From the NCBI RefSeq assembly GCF_032362555.1, contig NC_083508.1, positions 8,213,001 through 8,277,000 on the forward strand: 64,000 bases of DNA, given 5' to 3'. Below are positions 23,901 to 35,010 of this stretch, in pieces. The notes under the pieces were generated by a model, which searched no databases, was not told the origin of the DNA, and saw nothing but the letters and a program-made list of their open reading frames with translations. The DNA comes from Amyelois transitella. Taxonomy: Eukaryota; Arthropoda; Insecta; Lepidoptera; Pyralidae. A program made the position numbers and the translations under genes. Every line of letters starts with the position of its first letter. Position 1 is the first letter of the stretch.

Positions 23901-26900
23901 GTGAGTTGTACGGTGACGTAAGAACAGACGAAAAACTATGTGAGAGCATGACTATATTTTCTTTACAAAGTCCATACACTAAGAGAAACTGTATATACCT
24001 TCATAATAAATAATAAACCTGGGTGGGTTAGATAGTTGTTAACAAGGTAATGAAAATCTTTTTTTCGTCGTCGAAAATTTATTCTTAACACACAGTAGGT
24101 ACGTACCTTTAGGAAATATGTGTGTCCATCGTCGCCTGTTACTAGTGAGTTTGACGGTGACATGAGAAGGGTCGAAAGGATTGATGAGAGCTCTTCCAGT
24201 CCTGATCACCGGCTTGTGACTCGAAATGGAACTACGAGGAGATAGCCGTTTGCTAGATAAAGGACTGTCCACACAGTCGCTGTTGGTGTCGAATGCGTTT
24301 AGTTTTCCTGGAAAATATTCATAACTGTTAGAAGCTGTTATTTTGGTTATAATTATATAATACAAAAAGCAGTGAAATTTTATTGAGATTAATGCCGAGG
24401 GTTTGTATTAACTTTTTTATAGTGAACCCTCACTTTCTCTTAAATTGCGACTAACGTTTCGGTTGGTCTATCAGTCTAATGAACTAAAACGGTATCTAAA
24501 TTGCTACTCGATAGAAAAAAAAGCGGAATTTTAGTTTTTTATGCATAATTTGATCAACGCAAATACGTAATATATTAAAAAGAAAAAAATATTCAGAAAA
24601 TTAAAAGCCTACCATTGCCGGCCAGAATGTCACCTAGGCTGTGATGTATGTCAGGGTCGGACATCTTCCTGTGTTGCAGAACCGGTGGGCTCCTCCTGCT
24701 GATGTTTTCTAGGCCGGCCACAGATGTCTTCTTAGTACGGCTCACTTTTTGCACACTACAACACGAAACATCTCAATCATCTCTAATGTAGTTGACGATT
24801 CTATTGCGTTAGCTATTTTTAGTACGTATCTATCCCTTAGTCGCCTTGAACAACATACATGGGAAAGCGATGGAGTGGTCCTATTATTTTTCTTTTGGTG
24901 CAGAGTACCACACGGCAGAAATATAATAACAACGATTTGAATTGATTTCATATCTTACCAAGTGCTGTGGGCAGGCGGCAATTGGAAAACTTGTGCGTCG
25001 TATGCATCAAAGTCAAATATCGAATTATGCATATATTCATCCTCTTTCAATAGTTTCCCTTTACGATCATCTTCGTACATTTTCTTGAGGGGCTCCTGAC
25101 TTTTTCTTGGCGGCAACTTTATTCTTGGAATGAAGTTTGAGTACGCCACTTTTTTATTGGTCGAGTAGAATGACAAGTTAATCCAATGTGGCATAGAGTA
25201 ATCGTCTATAGAATTGAGATTGTTGTCTTTGTTGTGGAATTTGAGTAATGGGACGGCGTGTAGGGGTTGTTCGCCGACGCATACTAAATCGCTGCCGACG
25301 CCATTGTCTATGATTCTCTGTTTAGTGACGTTGGTCAGTTCTCTGTCGACCTCGAAAACTCCCACCCCGGGTGTGATGACCACGCTAAGTTGACCGGTGC
25401 GGTCGAAGCACCGGTCAAGATAATGTTTTTCGAATACTGTAAATTAATGTATTACTTGATTTAACAAAAAATAAATAGAATATCAATGTAATAATTAAAA
25501 AGGTAACTTTTTTAGGCACACTTAAATAATTTAGGTAACAGAATAAAGCTAGAACCAAAAGGGCATCTGGTGGCCATTAAAGAAAACCACTGCCAAAAGG
25601 TGGGATGTGGTTCAATTAACACAAACAGATTCAGAATAATTTGTAGTTTTTAACGTCAGTTCGGGATGCAACACCACTTTAGAACTATTTCATTTCTACA
25701 AATGGAATGATGAGGGAGCCCCAAGTGTCTAACAATAAGATTTTAAAGACGGTCTTTACTTTAAACCTTGTTCTGACAGCACAAAGCAAATAAAGGTTCT
25801 GTTAATTCCACTTCAGGGTAAGAATAAAATTAAACAATAATCTAAACTTATTGTTTACCATTCAAACTCATGTTAAGTACTTCCAAGAAATTCCCTTGGG
25901 CAGCAGTTGAATTGATGGCAGTTGGTATTTCCATGTTGGGTCTTTCATGATATTGCAATACAATTTTCTGATAATCTGTAAACAGTCTTCGCAATTGTAA
26001 AAGGACATTAGACCAGTCATCATATCGCTCATTTTGTACGGCAACTCTGTAACATAGAAGGAAATCGAATAGGAATCATAATAACTTTTTTAATATGTTA
26101 ATCCAAAGCATAAATGGATAATTTTTAAATTACAATCCAGAATGAAGTAGGTACTAGGTACTTGCTAAAATAAAATCACCTGTAGAAATCCTCATAAAAT
26201 CTTCCTCTGTATCCTTGCTGTAAACATTCTCTCATATGTTGTGGAAAATCCTCTAAAGTTTTCGCTTTATAGAAAGTTCTTGAGAAAAGCACAATAGTCA
26301 CTTCATGATTACTGCCATTTTTCTGTCAAAGTTCAAAAATATTTATTGAATAATGGATATTGACAAAATTAACCAAACAAAATTTGTGGTCTTTAAGTTT
26401 ATAAGGTGAGATAGTTACTATTGCTTTCCAGTGAATAATCATTAAAATTAAATGAATTTATTATTAACTTTTACGCTTTTGATTCTTAGGCAGTTTATGC
26501 TTTTTTATGCATATTATTAGATTGTTTGAATGTATGATTGCAGAGACAAATTTGAACATACCTTCCACTTTGCAAATAAGTCTGCTAAAAATCCATTGAC
26601 AGCCTTTTCAAAGTACAAATCTCCATGAATATCAAAGTCCCACATCTCAGAAGACATTTGTATGAACAGATAGACCATGGAAGTGGAAGATCTGAACACT
26701 ATTTTGGTGTCCTCTGTGATGACACCGCATGCCACTCTATCTCCCTGGGACCACATCTCATAAACTTGACATCTTATAGCTCCTCCACAGTATTCAATTT
26801 TTTTGTTAAGGTATACACATGTGTTGACCTAAAAAAAGTAAAAATTAATTTTGAAAATGTCATCTATTAAAATCAACCTTGGCCTGAAATTAATCTTAGA

Positions 26901-28528
26901 GGTACAGTCATAATTAAGAAAAAGAGTTCACATAAAGATATCAAACTAATCCAAATAAAAAGAAAATGTGCACCACACATTCTCTCCCTTCAACAATATG
27001 GACAAAATTAATATTTGTACCATATTATTTGCACATGCAGCAAAAGATACATACCAAATGATTTTTCAATCTCCACATTTCTGACCTGCCCATGTACTGG
27101 TCTTTGAATGTAAGCTCCACGGAATCAAGAGCAACATCGGCCACATTAACAATATTGACATACACATCAGCAAATGTACGTAATTGGAAAGTTGTTGCAA
27201 TACTTTGTTCCACACTGATTGTGTCTGAAAATAAAAGGAGTTTTTATTGAGTTGCAAACATAATCCTATTATGTTCATATCTAAATGATTCTTTGTAAAT
27301 AATTGAGTCCCAAAAAATTAAATTGCATTACAATACATTTTCATTTTATGAGTTAAAAGATCCGCTCACAATGGTTTAAATGCCTTCTGGCCACTGTGCC
27401 AAGTCAATATGGAAAGGTTCCCTTTACTTCAGTTAATTATAAAGTATCATTTAGGTGAATGATACTTTATAATTAATAGATAAAATTAAAGATAAATCTT
27501 AAATGTTGACAAAATTCAGTAGCCTTGCAGTTCTGGTTTCCTCACAATTCCTTCAATGTTCCATGCTTTTTTTTATAATTTACCTTGGTATACAATAAAA
27601 TGAGAATGAAACAAAAGAAATATGCATGGATCATAGCAAGTTGAAATATTTGTCTTCCTTACAGGGAAGAGGCTGATTGTAACAAATATGTACATACCAA
27701 ATGTTATTAGATATTTAAAACAACTAACTAAATCAATACAATTATCTTAAGTAATATATCACAATATCATTAGTATTGTTTCATTTGCTATACATTTAGG
27801 TGAAAATTGTTCAATCATAAAATTCTACTTGAATGTAACATTCTCTAATACAAGAATATATTATTTTCTCATATAAAAATGCCTTTTACTTCCTCCTAGA
27901 AAGAACAAACAGAAAAACATTGTGAGGATGATGGGTTATACCCAGAATATTATTAGAGCTGAGAAATAAAGAATACAGATTCACACTGCCAAAGAACAAA
28001 ATGACAGATTGCCGTAAGGAAGCTCTGAATGCTGTCATAGTATTAGCCAAATACGAAGATAGAAATAAATGTTTAAACTGTACCATCTTTGTCAAAAAGA
28101 ATAGATGATTTTTCAAGAATCAATATGTAAGTTTTGTACAAAAATAACATTTTATGAATTATAGTAATAATACCTCTTCCTCGACCAGGTGCATCCACTT
28201 TTGTGACTTGTAAAAGCAGGCGAGGGTAATCATTTTCAGGATGATATATTTCAACAATATCTTTTTCTTTCAACCCAGGATAGTCCTTCAGGCTTATGAT
28301 TAAATCTTCCGCTAAAAGCACAAAAAGATTTTTTTTTCAAATTAACATGACAGAAAATAATGGATCTGCAATAAACTGAAGAAGTCTAGAGTTTGTTGTC
28401 CATGAATTTGGATCAACATGATCCAATTTCATGGACCTTATCAATCAAAAGTATATACATACAATAAACAGCAAAATATACTTACAGCTAAAACTCGACT
28501 GGTGAACAATAAGTTTAAACGACTTCAT
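8976..28528 (-). CDS. DEPDC5: DEPDC5 / Iml1, GATOR1 complex subunit
   Basis: DEPDC5 with NPRL2 and NPRL3 forms GATOR1, the GAP for RagA/B that switches off TORC1 at the lysosome when amino acids are scarce. Exons (plus-strand coordinates, in gene order): 28486-28528, 28174-28311, 27055-27224, 26562-26828, 26180-26322, 25859-26046, 24959-25436, 24613-24755, 24107-24307, 23591-23737, 22796-22942, 20930-21147, 20413-20618, 19842-20016, 19203-19400, two candidates listed separately, 13999-14070, 13410-13608, 12902-13007, 12308-12532, 11576-11736, 10837-11005, 10392-10626, 9603-9708, 8976-9182. Phases agree at every join outside the 14.07-18.01 kb gap. Family landmarks: [18 protein letters not shown] and [20 protein letters not shown] (N-terminal region), [14 protein letters not shown] (SABA), [26 protein letters not shown]-like THCDIYPAY (SHEN), the DEP domain ([10 protein letters not shown]...IHWLI, about residues 1045-1140) and a C-terminal ATGDE.F motif. 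About 1,500 aa, close to fly Iml1. Confidence 0.95.
9985..10145. repeat. GC-rich foldback element, copy 1
   Basis: Inverted arms 'gcgcgaaaaactatcgctg' and 'cagcgatagtttcgcgcgcg' flank a loop of about 35 bp. Outer arms 'gacgccgtt' and 'aacggtgccgcgcgt' extend the pairing. A second copy lies at 44918-45060 and shares the right flank 'gggggctgg' plus 'tctctttt'. It is in a DEPDC5 intron. No transposase is visible, so it is probably a foldback-type MITE. Confidence 0.6.
11071..11245 (-). repeat. SINE-like repeat (family S1)
   Basis: Reverse copy: 'gctgggtagacagagtcg', 'aaggccacgttcagttg', 'cccttagtcgccttttaaga'. It lies in a DEPDC5 intron, directly beside the exon relic at 11250-11315. Confidence 0.7.
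11250..11320 (-). pseudogene. Relic of the DEPDC5 exon at 11576-11736
   Basis: 'cgcctggtccggtcgcaagg' matches 'ggcctggtccggccggaagg' in the real exon, and the match continues through 'tggtaacgcgc' and 'ctctat'. The copy has gaps, no splice sites and no full frame. Same orientation, about 330 bp downstream of its parent in gene direction. Confidence 0.75.
12020..12185 (-). pseudogene. Relic of the DEPDC5 exon at 12308-12532
   Basis: About 85-90% identity over the core by eye ('tcgccgtatcgtttgtga', 'gcggcgacctgggaccc'). The copy keeps a donor-like 'cttacgtgag' at its end but has lost about 30 bp inside. Read in the parent frame it stops right after SCPLSDIRT. It is therefore not a usable alternative exon, although the donor looks intact. 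Confidence 0.85.
13165..13375 (-). pseudogene. Relic of the DEPDC5 DEP-domain exon at 13410-13608
   Basis: 'ataaccaaggctttatcttc', 'cagccaatgtatcacgc', 'gagacgaagg' and 'ggaagcccacgcgaagcgac' all match the true exon. The copy is frame-broken. A third, shorter piece ('cttacggtctgctggttgaa') lies at 13170-13195. So the exon was copied locally at least twice. Confidence 0.8.
14320..14340. repeat. ATTT microsatellite
   Basis: Short run of 'ttatttatttatttatt' at the left of the long DEPDC5 intron. From 14341 to 15890 I see only AT-rich intron sequence. Confidence 0.6.
16065..16340 (+). repeat. RTE-like LINE 3' end with C-terminal ORF remnant
   Basis: Open frame with [12 protein letters not shown], then [30 protein letters not shown] and a stop. 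This C-terminal tail is frequent behind reverse transcriptases in moth genomes. It is followed at once by (ATGT)n. A decayed second copy is at 61260-61395. It sits antisense in the DEPDC5 long intron and is not a host gene. Confidence 0.7.
16505..16597 (-). CDS. DEPDC5: Candidate DEPDC5 linker exon
   Basis: GC-rich block in an AT-rich intron. The minus strand from a 'gtggtag|GG' acceptor reads 31 open codons, [20 protein letters not shown] and onwards, phase 0 in and 0 out, with a weak donor (TCA|gtaccc). The region between SHEN and DEP is poorly conserved, so homology cannot confirm it. It could also be a chance island. Confidence 0.35.
18014..18097 (-). CDS. DEPDC5: Probable DEPDC5 linker exon
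   Basis: 28 codons between 'gctgcag|ATG' and 'CACAG|gtataa' reading [20 protein letters not shown] and ending NAQ. Phase 0 on both sides, which fits the phase-0 end of the exon at 19203-19400. High GC and good splice sites support it. The next traced exon (13999-14070) needs a phase-2 donor upstream, so at least one more short exon is missing between 14.07 and 18.01 kb. Confidence 0.65.
19453..19545 (-). pseudogene. Relic of the DEPDC5 exon at 19203-19400
   Basis: 'caggattcgcttcgtggccg', 'ggagtagagtgtggaatcgc' and 'acgcctat' match the 5' part of the true exon plus its acceptor side. Only about 90 bp are present. This relic lies upstream of its parent in gene direction, unlike the other relics. 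Confidence 0.75.
23145..23255 (+). repeat. Non-LTR 3' end-like repeat
   Basis: 'gtttggtcagctggtagact', 'ggcattaggtccgccttttg', then 'tgtgcaataaag'. Related to the family at 7620-7765 and 56545-56680, here in plus orientation. Confidence 0.55.
23265..23512 (-). repeat. tRNA-derived SINE
   Basis: On the minus strand the head carries an A-box-like 'tagcggtagtgcg' and a perfect B box 'ggttcgaatcc' (about 23430-23445), spaced as in a tRNA. A unique body follows ('gttagtatctcgtaaca', 'atctgtgtaatttgtcccg') seen in moth SINEs. No acceptor-stem pairing is evident, so this is not a tRNA gene. It lies in the DEPDC5 intron between 22942 and 23591. Confidence 0.75.
23855..23945 (-). pseudogene. Relic of the DEPDC5 exon at 24107-24307
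   Basis: 'taggaaatattcgtgtctac' and 'actagtgagttgtacggtga' match 'taggaaatatgtgtgtccat' and 'actagtgagtttgacggtga' in the real exon. In the parent frame it reads [16 protein letters not shown] then stop, against [16 protein letters not shown]. Only the 3' third of the exon is present. Confidence 0.8.
24826..24917 (-). repeat. SINE-like repeat (family S1), 5' fragment
   Basis: 'cccttagtcgcctt', 'catgggaaagcgatggagtg', 'ggtcctattatttttc', 'accacacggc'. It lies in the intron between the exons at 24613-24755 and 24959-25436. Confidence 0.7.
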
Positions 28529-29278
28529 GATTATCGGTGGAGATTTTGCTACGTAAGATAATGATTAGTCATAATTCAAATAAGTTTTATTTTAGCTGTT
28601 TGTGTTTATAAGGCAAAATACAATGTAACTTAAGAAAATTTTAAGGATTATATCCTAGATTAAATGTATTACTACTTAATTACATTTTTACAGTGATAAA
28701 CCTTGAAATTATATACTTTTACGAATAATTTTTGTTTTGTCCTTAATCAACTAACAAACCCAAATAATTACAAAATATTTTTAGGGTAGAAATTATAATT
28801 GACAAGGCATTTTTGACATCTTTGACTTGGACACTGACATAAATAATCCAAACTGAAGGAAAAATAGCCTACCACATACGTAGCTATTAAATATACTATT
28901 ACATCGTGCTATAAAATATATCTACGTGCATGACGAGCTTCATGGTTATACGGGTTTTAGTATATCTTTCTGTTCATTTATTTTGTTTTTGACTGAAGCT
29001 AATCTTTTTTTTGTAATATAATTAATATACGTCTGTGTATATATTTTAGCTATGTGTGTAACGGGTCTAATGTCAACATTGTCAACTTAACAACAATTTG
29101 TCAATGTCAAAAAACTTATGTAGAATACACACTTGTCCGTCAGTTGTCGGCTAGCAAGGTAAACAAAAAAGACTTACCTATAAATTAAACAAAACAAAGT
29201 TTGAATGAAACAAAAAGCTAAAAGAAATTAAATCACACATTTGGATGTAAATAATAACATATTTAATTTTATGTTATA
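28529..29278. promoter_or_regulatory. Divergent intergenic region of DEPDC5 and SWEET
   Basis: 750 bp separate the DEPDC5 ATG (28528, minus) from the SWEET ATG (29279, plus). Both promoters and 5' UTRs must fit here unless non-coding exons lie elsewhere. The sequence is AT-rich, without a clear TATA pair or repeat insertion. Confidence 0.55.
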
Positions 29279-31168
29279 ATGAAACCGGTACCGGGTATGC
29301 CAGATATTTATGCTGGTATTCGGTGTGTTAGTATTTTAGCTGTGATAACTACAGTTTTGCAGTTTTTATCTGGAACGTAAGTAAAATTACAAAAAGCGAA
29401 GCCGAGATTCCTATTCCGTATGCATAATTATTAATTTAATTGACCAAATTATATATTATGTATTTTTTCCAGATTAGTATGCAAGCAATATGTTAAGAAT
29501 CAAACTACTGGCGAATCATCACCACTGCCATTTTTATGTGGTATGCTGAGGTAACCTGTGTATCTACTTTTTCATTTGTCGTACTTATATAGGTTAGTAA
29601 TAAAAAAAATATAAAGCTCATAGGCAGGTATTCAATGTTTTCTGGGTAAAACAGCCTTTGTCAGCTCCATTAGTTCCAGAAGCCTTGAAATTAGTAGAGA
29701 AAAGTATCCCATTGCTGTGGTTATTACTGACATATGTTTCAAAGTTCCCTCATTACAACATCATGTGGCCAGATGGCCAGGCCTTTTTAGAGTTTTGTTT
29801 TGTATTTTAATTTTATAAGTATTCACTATTCACTTAAAGTGAGGGAAACATGAGGAGATCTGTACTTTCTAGATTATGAATATTGCAAAATAACTTACAT
29901 CATTTATGTTTTCTAGCTGTGGATTATGGCTGTTGTATGGTTTAACTATAAATGATGACACTATCACACTGGTCAATACAATTGGTATTATATTAATGAC
30001 ATCATATACTATCATATTTTACATTTACACATTAAATAAATCATCATTGATTAAGCAAATCGGATTAATTGGTGGAATACTTATATTGATGACTCATTAT
30101 GTGTCTTCAGAAATAAACACTGATAAGCTAATTCAAAGATTAGGTAAGTGCATCATATGGTATTGATTTATTTCTAATATTATAAATAATAAATATATAA
30201 TAGTAATAGTGTCGTGTGGTTCCCAGCACCAATACAAAGAAGAATAGGACCACTCCATGTCTTTCCCATGGATGTCGTAAAAGGCGATTAAGGGATAGGC
30301 TTACAAACTTGGGATTATTTTTTAGGCAATGGGCTAGGAACCTGTCACTATTTGCATATTATCTCACTTCTATCATTAAGCCAAATAGCTGAATGTGGCC
30401 ATTCAGTCTTTTCAAGGCTATTGGCACTGTCTATCCCGCAAGGGATATAGACGTGACCATATGTATGTATGTAAATAATAAGAACATTAATCTGGTGCAA
30501 GCTACCATGCTGTTATGGTTGCAAAAACGAAATAGCCAAAAAGACAATTCACAATGTATGAGAAGATTGAAAGTAGTTAGGAATGCTCAAATAAGTAATG
30601 ATTATCTCAAAACATTATTTATTTGAACTTTAAAATATATTTGAATAATATTCAGCTTGGGGGTCATCCAGTGTTTTCTTATTTCAGGTCTCCTGGCTTG
30701 CTCTCTAACATTGCTGACCATTGTGTCACCTATGAATAAACTGTTTTATGTTATGAAAGTGAAAAGCACTGAATGTTTGCCATTTCCAATGATTTTAATG
30801 TCTTTTTTTGTATCTTTATTATGGTGCATTTATGGCTTGTTAATAGTGGATCCATATTTAACAGTAAGCAACAAAAACATTTTAAGTCACCTTAGTTACT
30901 AAGTAGTTTTATTTTTTTTACCATATGGCGAAATATAATTTAACAAGAGGTCTGATTCCCTTGTTCAATAATTTACTATAAATAAACAGGTTTACAGGAT
31001 ACTGCATTTACATGCCTCTTTTTGCCGGGTAATATAATAAATAACAGTGTTTTCTTTTTTCAGTTACCAAATGCCATTGGAGCTGTCTTGGCCATTTTGC
31101 AACTGTCACTCTTTCTTTTTTATCCAAGAGTACCATCATCGCCAAGTATTAAAAGTATTATTGCTTAA
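29279..31168 (+). CDS. SWEET-type sugar transporter (MtN3/saliva family)
   Basis: Five exons: 29279-29376, 29473-29550, 29917-30143, 30688-30863, 31064-31168; total 684 nt, 227 aa, all phases consistent. SWEETs are seven-helix uniporters that let sugars move down their gradient across the plasma or Golgi membrane; insects usually have one SWEET1 (fly slv). The two MtN3 triple-helix repeats are visible: PLPFLCGMLSCGLWLLYGL in the first, and LPFPMILMSFFVSLLWCIYG in the second, joined by a linker helix. The Pro-Cys-type PLPF/LPFP gates are intact. AATAAA occurs about 105 bp after the stop. Intron 3 (30144-30687) carries a full S1 SINE-like copy. The gene is divergent from DEPDC5. Confidence 0.92.
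30210..30474 (+). repeat. SINE-like repeat (family S1), full-length reference copy
   Basis: About 265 bp. It begins 'gtcgtgtggttcccagcacc', continues 'ttcccatggatgtcgtaaaa', 'gcaatgggctaggaacctgt' and 'tgtctatcccgcaagggata', and ends in ATGT repeats. It lies in SWEET intron 3. At least 15 further copies or fragments of both orientations lie in the window. Confidence 0.85.
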
Positions 31169-31435
31169 TTTGTTAGCTTATTGCTATTTAATTTGAATCT
31201 CGTTATTTAACACCATAGATAGTATTTAATATAGTATATTAATTTATTTTTACAATGTGAATTTTCATAGATGAATAAACTTGAAAATAAACGAATTTTT
31301 AAATTATGCATTTTTTAAAATATCTACTTTTTTTGCCCTTAATCAGTTGTTTGTTAATCCACGAAGTCTCACTTACTCATCACAGTGTAGTACCTATTTT
31401 GAATTGGATTTTGTATACCTATACTTTACATACAT

Positions 31436-31730
31436 AGATCACGTTCCTTACGGGCAGACAGAGCCAACAGTTTCAAAAAAAGATTCAGATAGTGATAGGT
31501 TGCAAGCCCCGTCGCCTGAAAGAATTCCATGTTTATTAGCCTTTCCCTTTATTGACTTTTACCATCTGCCCAGGAAGTGAAGAAAATTGCACACACTATG
31601 TTTTTTCTTTGCTACTAGAGTGGCTAGGAAGCTTGTACTAGATGAGTTGGACTACTTCCGCAGTCGCCTTTTAAGAAAGAGATAGTTTGTGCCACACGGC
31701 GCATGTCTCTGTCACTATCACGGCTTTATG
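31436..31730 (-). repeat. SINE-like repeat (family S1), decayed, in two pieces
   Basis: 31436-31570 has 'cgggcagacagagccaacag' and 'tttattagcctttccc'. 31640-31700 has 'cagtcgccttttaagaaaga' and 'gccacacggc'. It lies between the SWEET 3' end and DUF229 gene 1. Confidence 0.55.
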
Positions 31731-31876
31731 GCTGTTTCCACTGCCACAAGAAAAAAAAAAAATTAAAATAATCTAATCTCATATTATTTATTTTTTATTA
31801 CCATAAAATGTAAATCTTACTAGCTAATATCACAATTAATGTTGACTACTTATTTAGGTTTTCATTTTTTTTCTTA

Positions 31877-34576
31877 CTATCTATTAATTTTATTTTTTTG
31901 GTAAGTTTGACATTTGGGAATATCTTCACAAATACAATACCCTTGATGTGCTTTGTTAATTACACATACACCTTTTGTGTTATAAGCGGTAATGGTCGAA
32001 AAGGGGGTTGATACGTTATATCCCGCCACCTCCTCATCCACGATAACTTCATAGGCGACGTGTCCGGGAGTCGCCAGGAATGCCAGTAAATAATGGGTTT
32101 TATTATGTTCTTCATTGTAGTATGAATGTATTCTTAAAACAGTTTTGACCGACATTTGTTTGCATCTTGTACATTTTTTGGTTTTTATTGTGCTTGAGAA
32201 ATTTCTCAGAGCCGACAAAGCCGTGGCGACGATGTTTTGCGCTGCCGTTGTGTTCTTAACAACAGGCGCCAATTTGCGACAAGTGCACCACTTTTCGTCT
32301 ATAACAGCTTCCGTGCAAGTTCTATTTAAGGACTTCTCGTCAAATAGACTCGTACATTGCGGACACACTGTTGATTTCTTAACATTAACCGTATTATCAG
32401 ATTTCTTTAATATTCCCCACAGCGTTTCATGTAGGTCGTAAGTGATAGTTAAACGATTTTGATTTACTTGCAAATTGTAGAACTCATTAGGATGTTGTTC
32501 TCTGAATTTGTGAGGAACCCAGATGTAAAGCATGGGGAGCCTCTCTTCGTAGAAAGATTCTACGCTGAACCGCGTCTCACCAAACCTTATACCGTGATCA
32601 CTCATAAAAAATATAAAGGTTTTACTTTTGTGTAATGATCTTAAGAACGTGGACACGTATTCATCAAAAAGTTCGGGATCGTTGATTTGGTTGTGACTAT
32701 ACGAATTTATCCAGAATAATCCAAAGAAGCTTCCATTTTTATAGGTTTTAGCTAGTTGGCTTGCATAGTCTAACATATGTACTGCTGAGGGTTTCCGTCG
32801 CAAGCATACTATGTTCCCTTTATTTTTTTCTCCAAGCAGAAATAAAGGTCGCATGTAGTGATCTGTAGGGGGAATTTCAAATCCCCCATAGTTCCTGAAA
32901 GTATCAGGAAGATATAAAAAATCTTCGCCATATGCAGTAACATATCCAGATTTTGAATATTTTGACCAAATTAGGCGATCATTACAGGTATCCATGCTTG
33001 ATTTACAGTAAAGTTTGGCATCTCCTGATAACATAGCCATCAAATTAGGATATGTGTTTTCGCCTACCTGGAACGAAATTGCGTCAACGATAAGTAACCA
33101 TGGCTTGCCTGTTAGGTGCAAGGTCAGTTCGCTTCAGGCAAAAACGTAACTTACACACTCCAGAATCTCCAACAATGGTTTACCCTGGCCTCTCCAGAGA
33201 GGTTCCGACTCCAGGAGGATGATGATGAGGAATTTTATTAACAAAAGAAAACGGATTGAACATTAGGAAGTTTAAATTCATAAGGTAATGATATGGTATT
33301 TATGTACATAGGTACTTAGTTATAATATTTTACTACCTTTTGATAGGCCTTATAGTCCAGCCAACCACTCTCCTTGAAATATTGCATTGTTAGCGGCATA
33401 GTGTGCCGTGCCCTTGCTCGAGACATCGTATCCATGCCCAGTATTAAAACATTCCACATTTCTGCCAGCTCATTGGGTTCCTTTTTTCGGATTTTCTTCA
33501 TCAATATGTAGGAATCTTCATAAAAAGTACTTTTGTATTTATTTGAACTACATTTCACGCTTATAATCTCTTGAATTAGTTTCGTTGTTGTGCCGTTCTG
33601 AAATGGTTCACATTTGGAGAGCCTGGAACGATAATGGTTTCTTGAAAAATACATAAAGAATTGATAGGGAGTAAACTGCAAGCAAAGGTGACGATATAAA
33701 CCAAGTTTGATAGGTCTGTGATAAAATAAATAAATTGACGTCCGATGAAAATGCTGTAGTGTAGTTTGTTCCGCCGCTTCTTCTACACATGCGCTTTGGA
33801 AGTGGTAGTAGTTATAATTAGATTTAAGTGATGTGACGTCAATATGAAATAGAAAGAAATTAAAATAAATCTATTCTATTCTATTCCATTCGTGTTTTTT
33901 ATTAAAGTTAGAACATGTTTTTAGTTTTATAATACATATCGAGTAGCGGTACTTTTAACTTACTCAACTTTCCTGTCGTTAGTTCCAGGAGTGCTTGATT
34001 TTGGGCGGCTTACAAATTCGTAACAACATTTATAAGGGTTTTTGTCCTTCCTGTACTTGCTGAGAATATCATCACGAATTTCGAAAACTATTTCATCATC
34101 AGATAAAGCGTTGACAAATATCCCTCTTTTTCCACAATTCGAGTAGATGGATCTTGCTGGTTTCTTGAAATTCATTCTCCGCATATAATTGGGTATCACA
34201 CAGCCTGTCGTATTCAGCAAGAAATCGCCAGTCTCTTTCAATTAAAAAACAAAACAATAGTTTTAAATCATTCTTTTTTGATTCAGACTTATTATTTCAT
34301 CATTCATAAGCAACACTAGACAACACCAATATCAAACAAATCCCTCACGAAAAAACAAAAAAAATATACCTAAGCAGGCTTACCATTAAAATTATCCTTG
34401 TAAACTTTATAGAAAGGTCTGTTTTCAAGAACACTTAATTTAAACTGGGGTAAAAGATTCAGGATGTTATAATAAAATAATGAGAAAACGACCCAAAGAG
34501 CTAGTACTGCTGTTGTGAGACTTTTTGAGCGACGCATCACCTGAGGAAAGGTTTTGTTTTCGCTTAGATTACTCAT
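31877..34576 (-). CDS. DUF229 family type II membrane protein (gene 1)
   Basis: Four exons: 34384-34576, 33964-34234, 33337-33622, 31877-33067; 646 aa. A single hydrophobic anchor (about residues 19-42) follows a short basic N-terminus, giving a type II membrane protein with a large lumenal or outer part. Family marks of DUF229, which has the alkaline-phosphatase/sulfatase fold, are all present: VLILGMDTMSR (about 216-226), KVGENTYPNL, GYVTAYGEDF, FWINSYSHN and the metal-ligand motif MSDHGIRFGETR (about 405-416). The C-terminal third has Cys pairs (CPQCTS, WCTCRKL, CTRCKQM, GYCICED). Substrate is unknown for the family in insects. Its paralogue is next to it at 38240-41089 in the same orientation, with the same last three intron positions and phases. 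Confidence 0.88.
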
Positions 34577-34944
34577 TGTGTTTGACCTGAAATCATTTAA
34601 AAATATTAAAGGTAAAAATAAAACTTATGGAAGCGTTTTACTGGCTGTATAATCTGATAAAAATAAGTGGTATTATCTATTACTAACTTTTTAAACTATT
34701 AAAATTAAGTAATTGCCGCAAGGAAAATTTACAATCTGCTAATTTACCACAAGCGAAAAGTATTTTACGAGACAGTGTATTAACTACATATTTGCCAAAA
34801 AAACTAATAGTGGCGATTAAAGATGAGTTAAGAGAAACAAAATAATTTGGGATTTTGACTGTCTGTCCAGTACGTTGTAACTTCCAAACTGTTGTTCGAG
34901 GCCATAATGAATTTTATGAGTGACATTATTATATCTCTCCGTCA

Positions 34945-35010
34945 TTTTTGAGTGATCCCAGTTGCCCCCTCATCGACAATACCTCGGGGCCAGGGGGTCA
35001 CTCACATAGG
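34945..35010. repeat. Imperfect inverted repeat
   Basis: 'gagtgatcccagttgcccc' and 'ggggccagggggtcactc' can pair across about 20 bp. It lies in the gap between the two DUF229 genes. No element family is recognised. Confidence 0.35.

Noticed and set aside
32145-32441. 98-aa plus-strand ORF
   Set aside because: Antisense to the Cys-rich C-terminal part of DUF229 gene 1.
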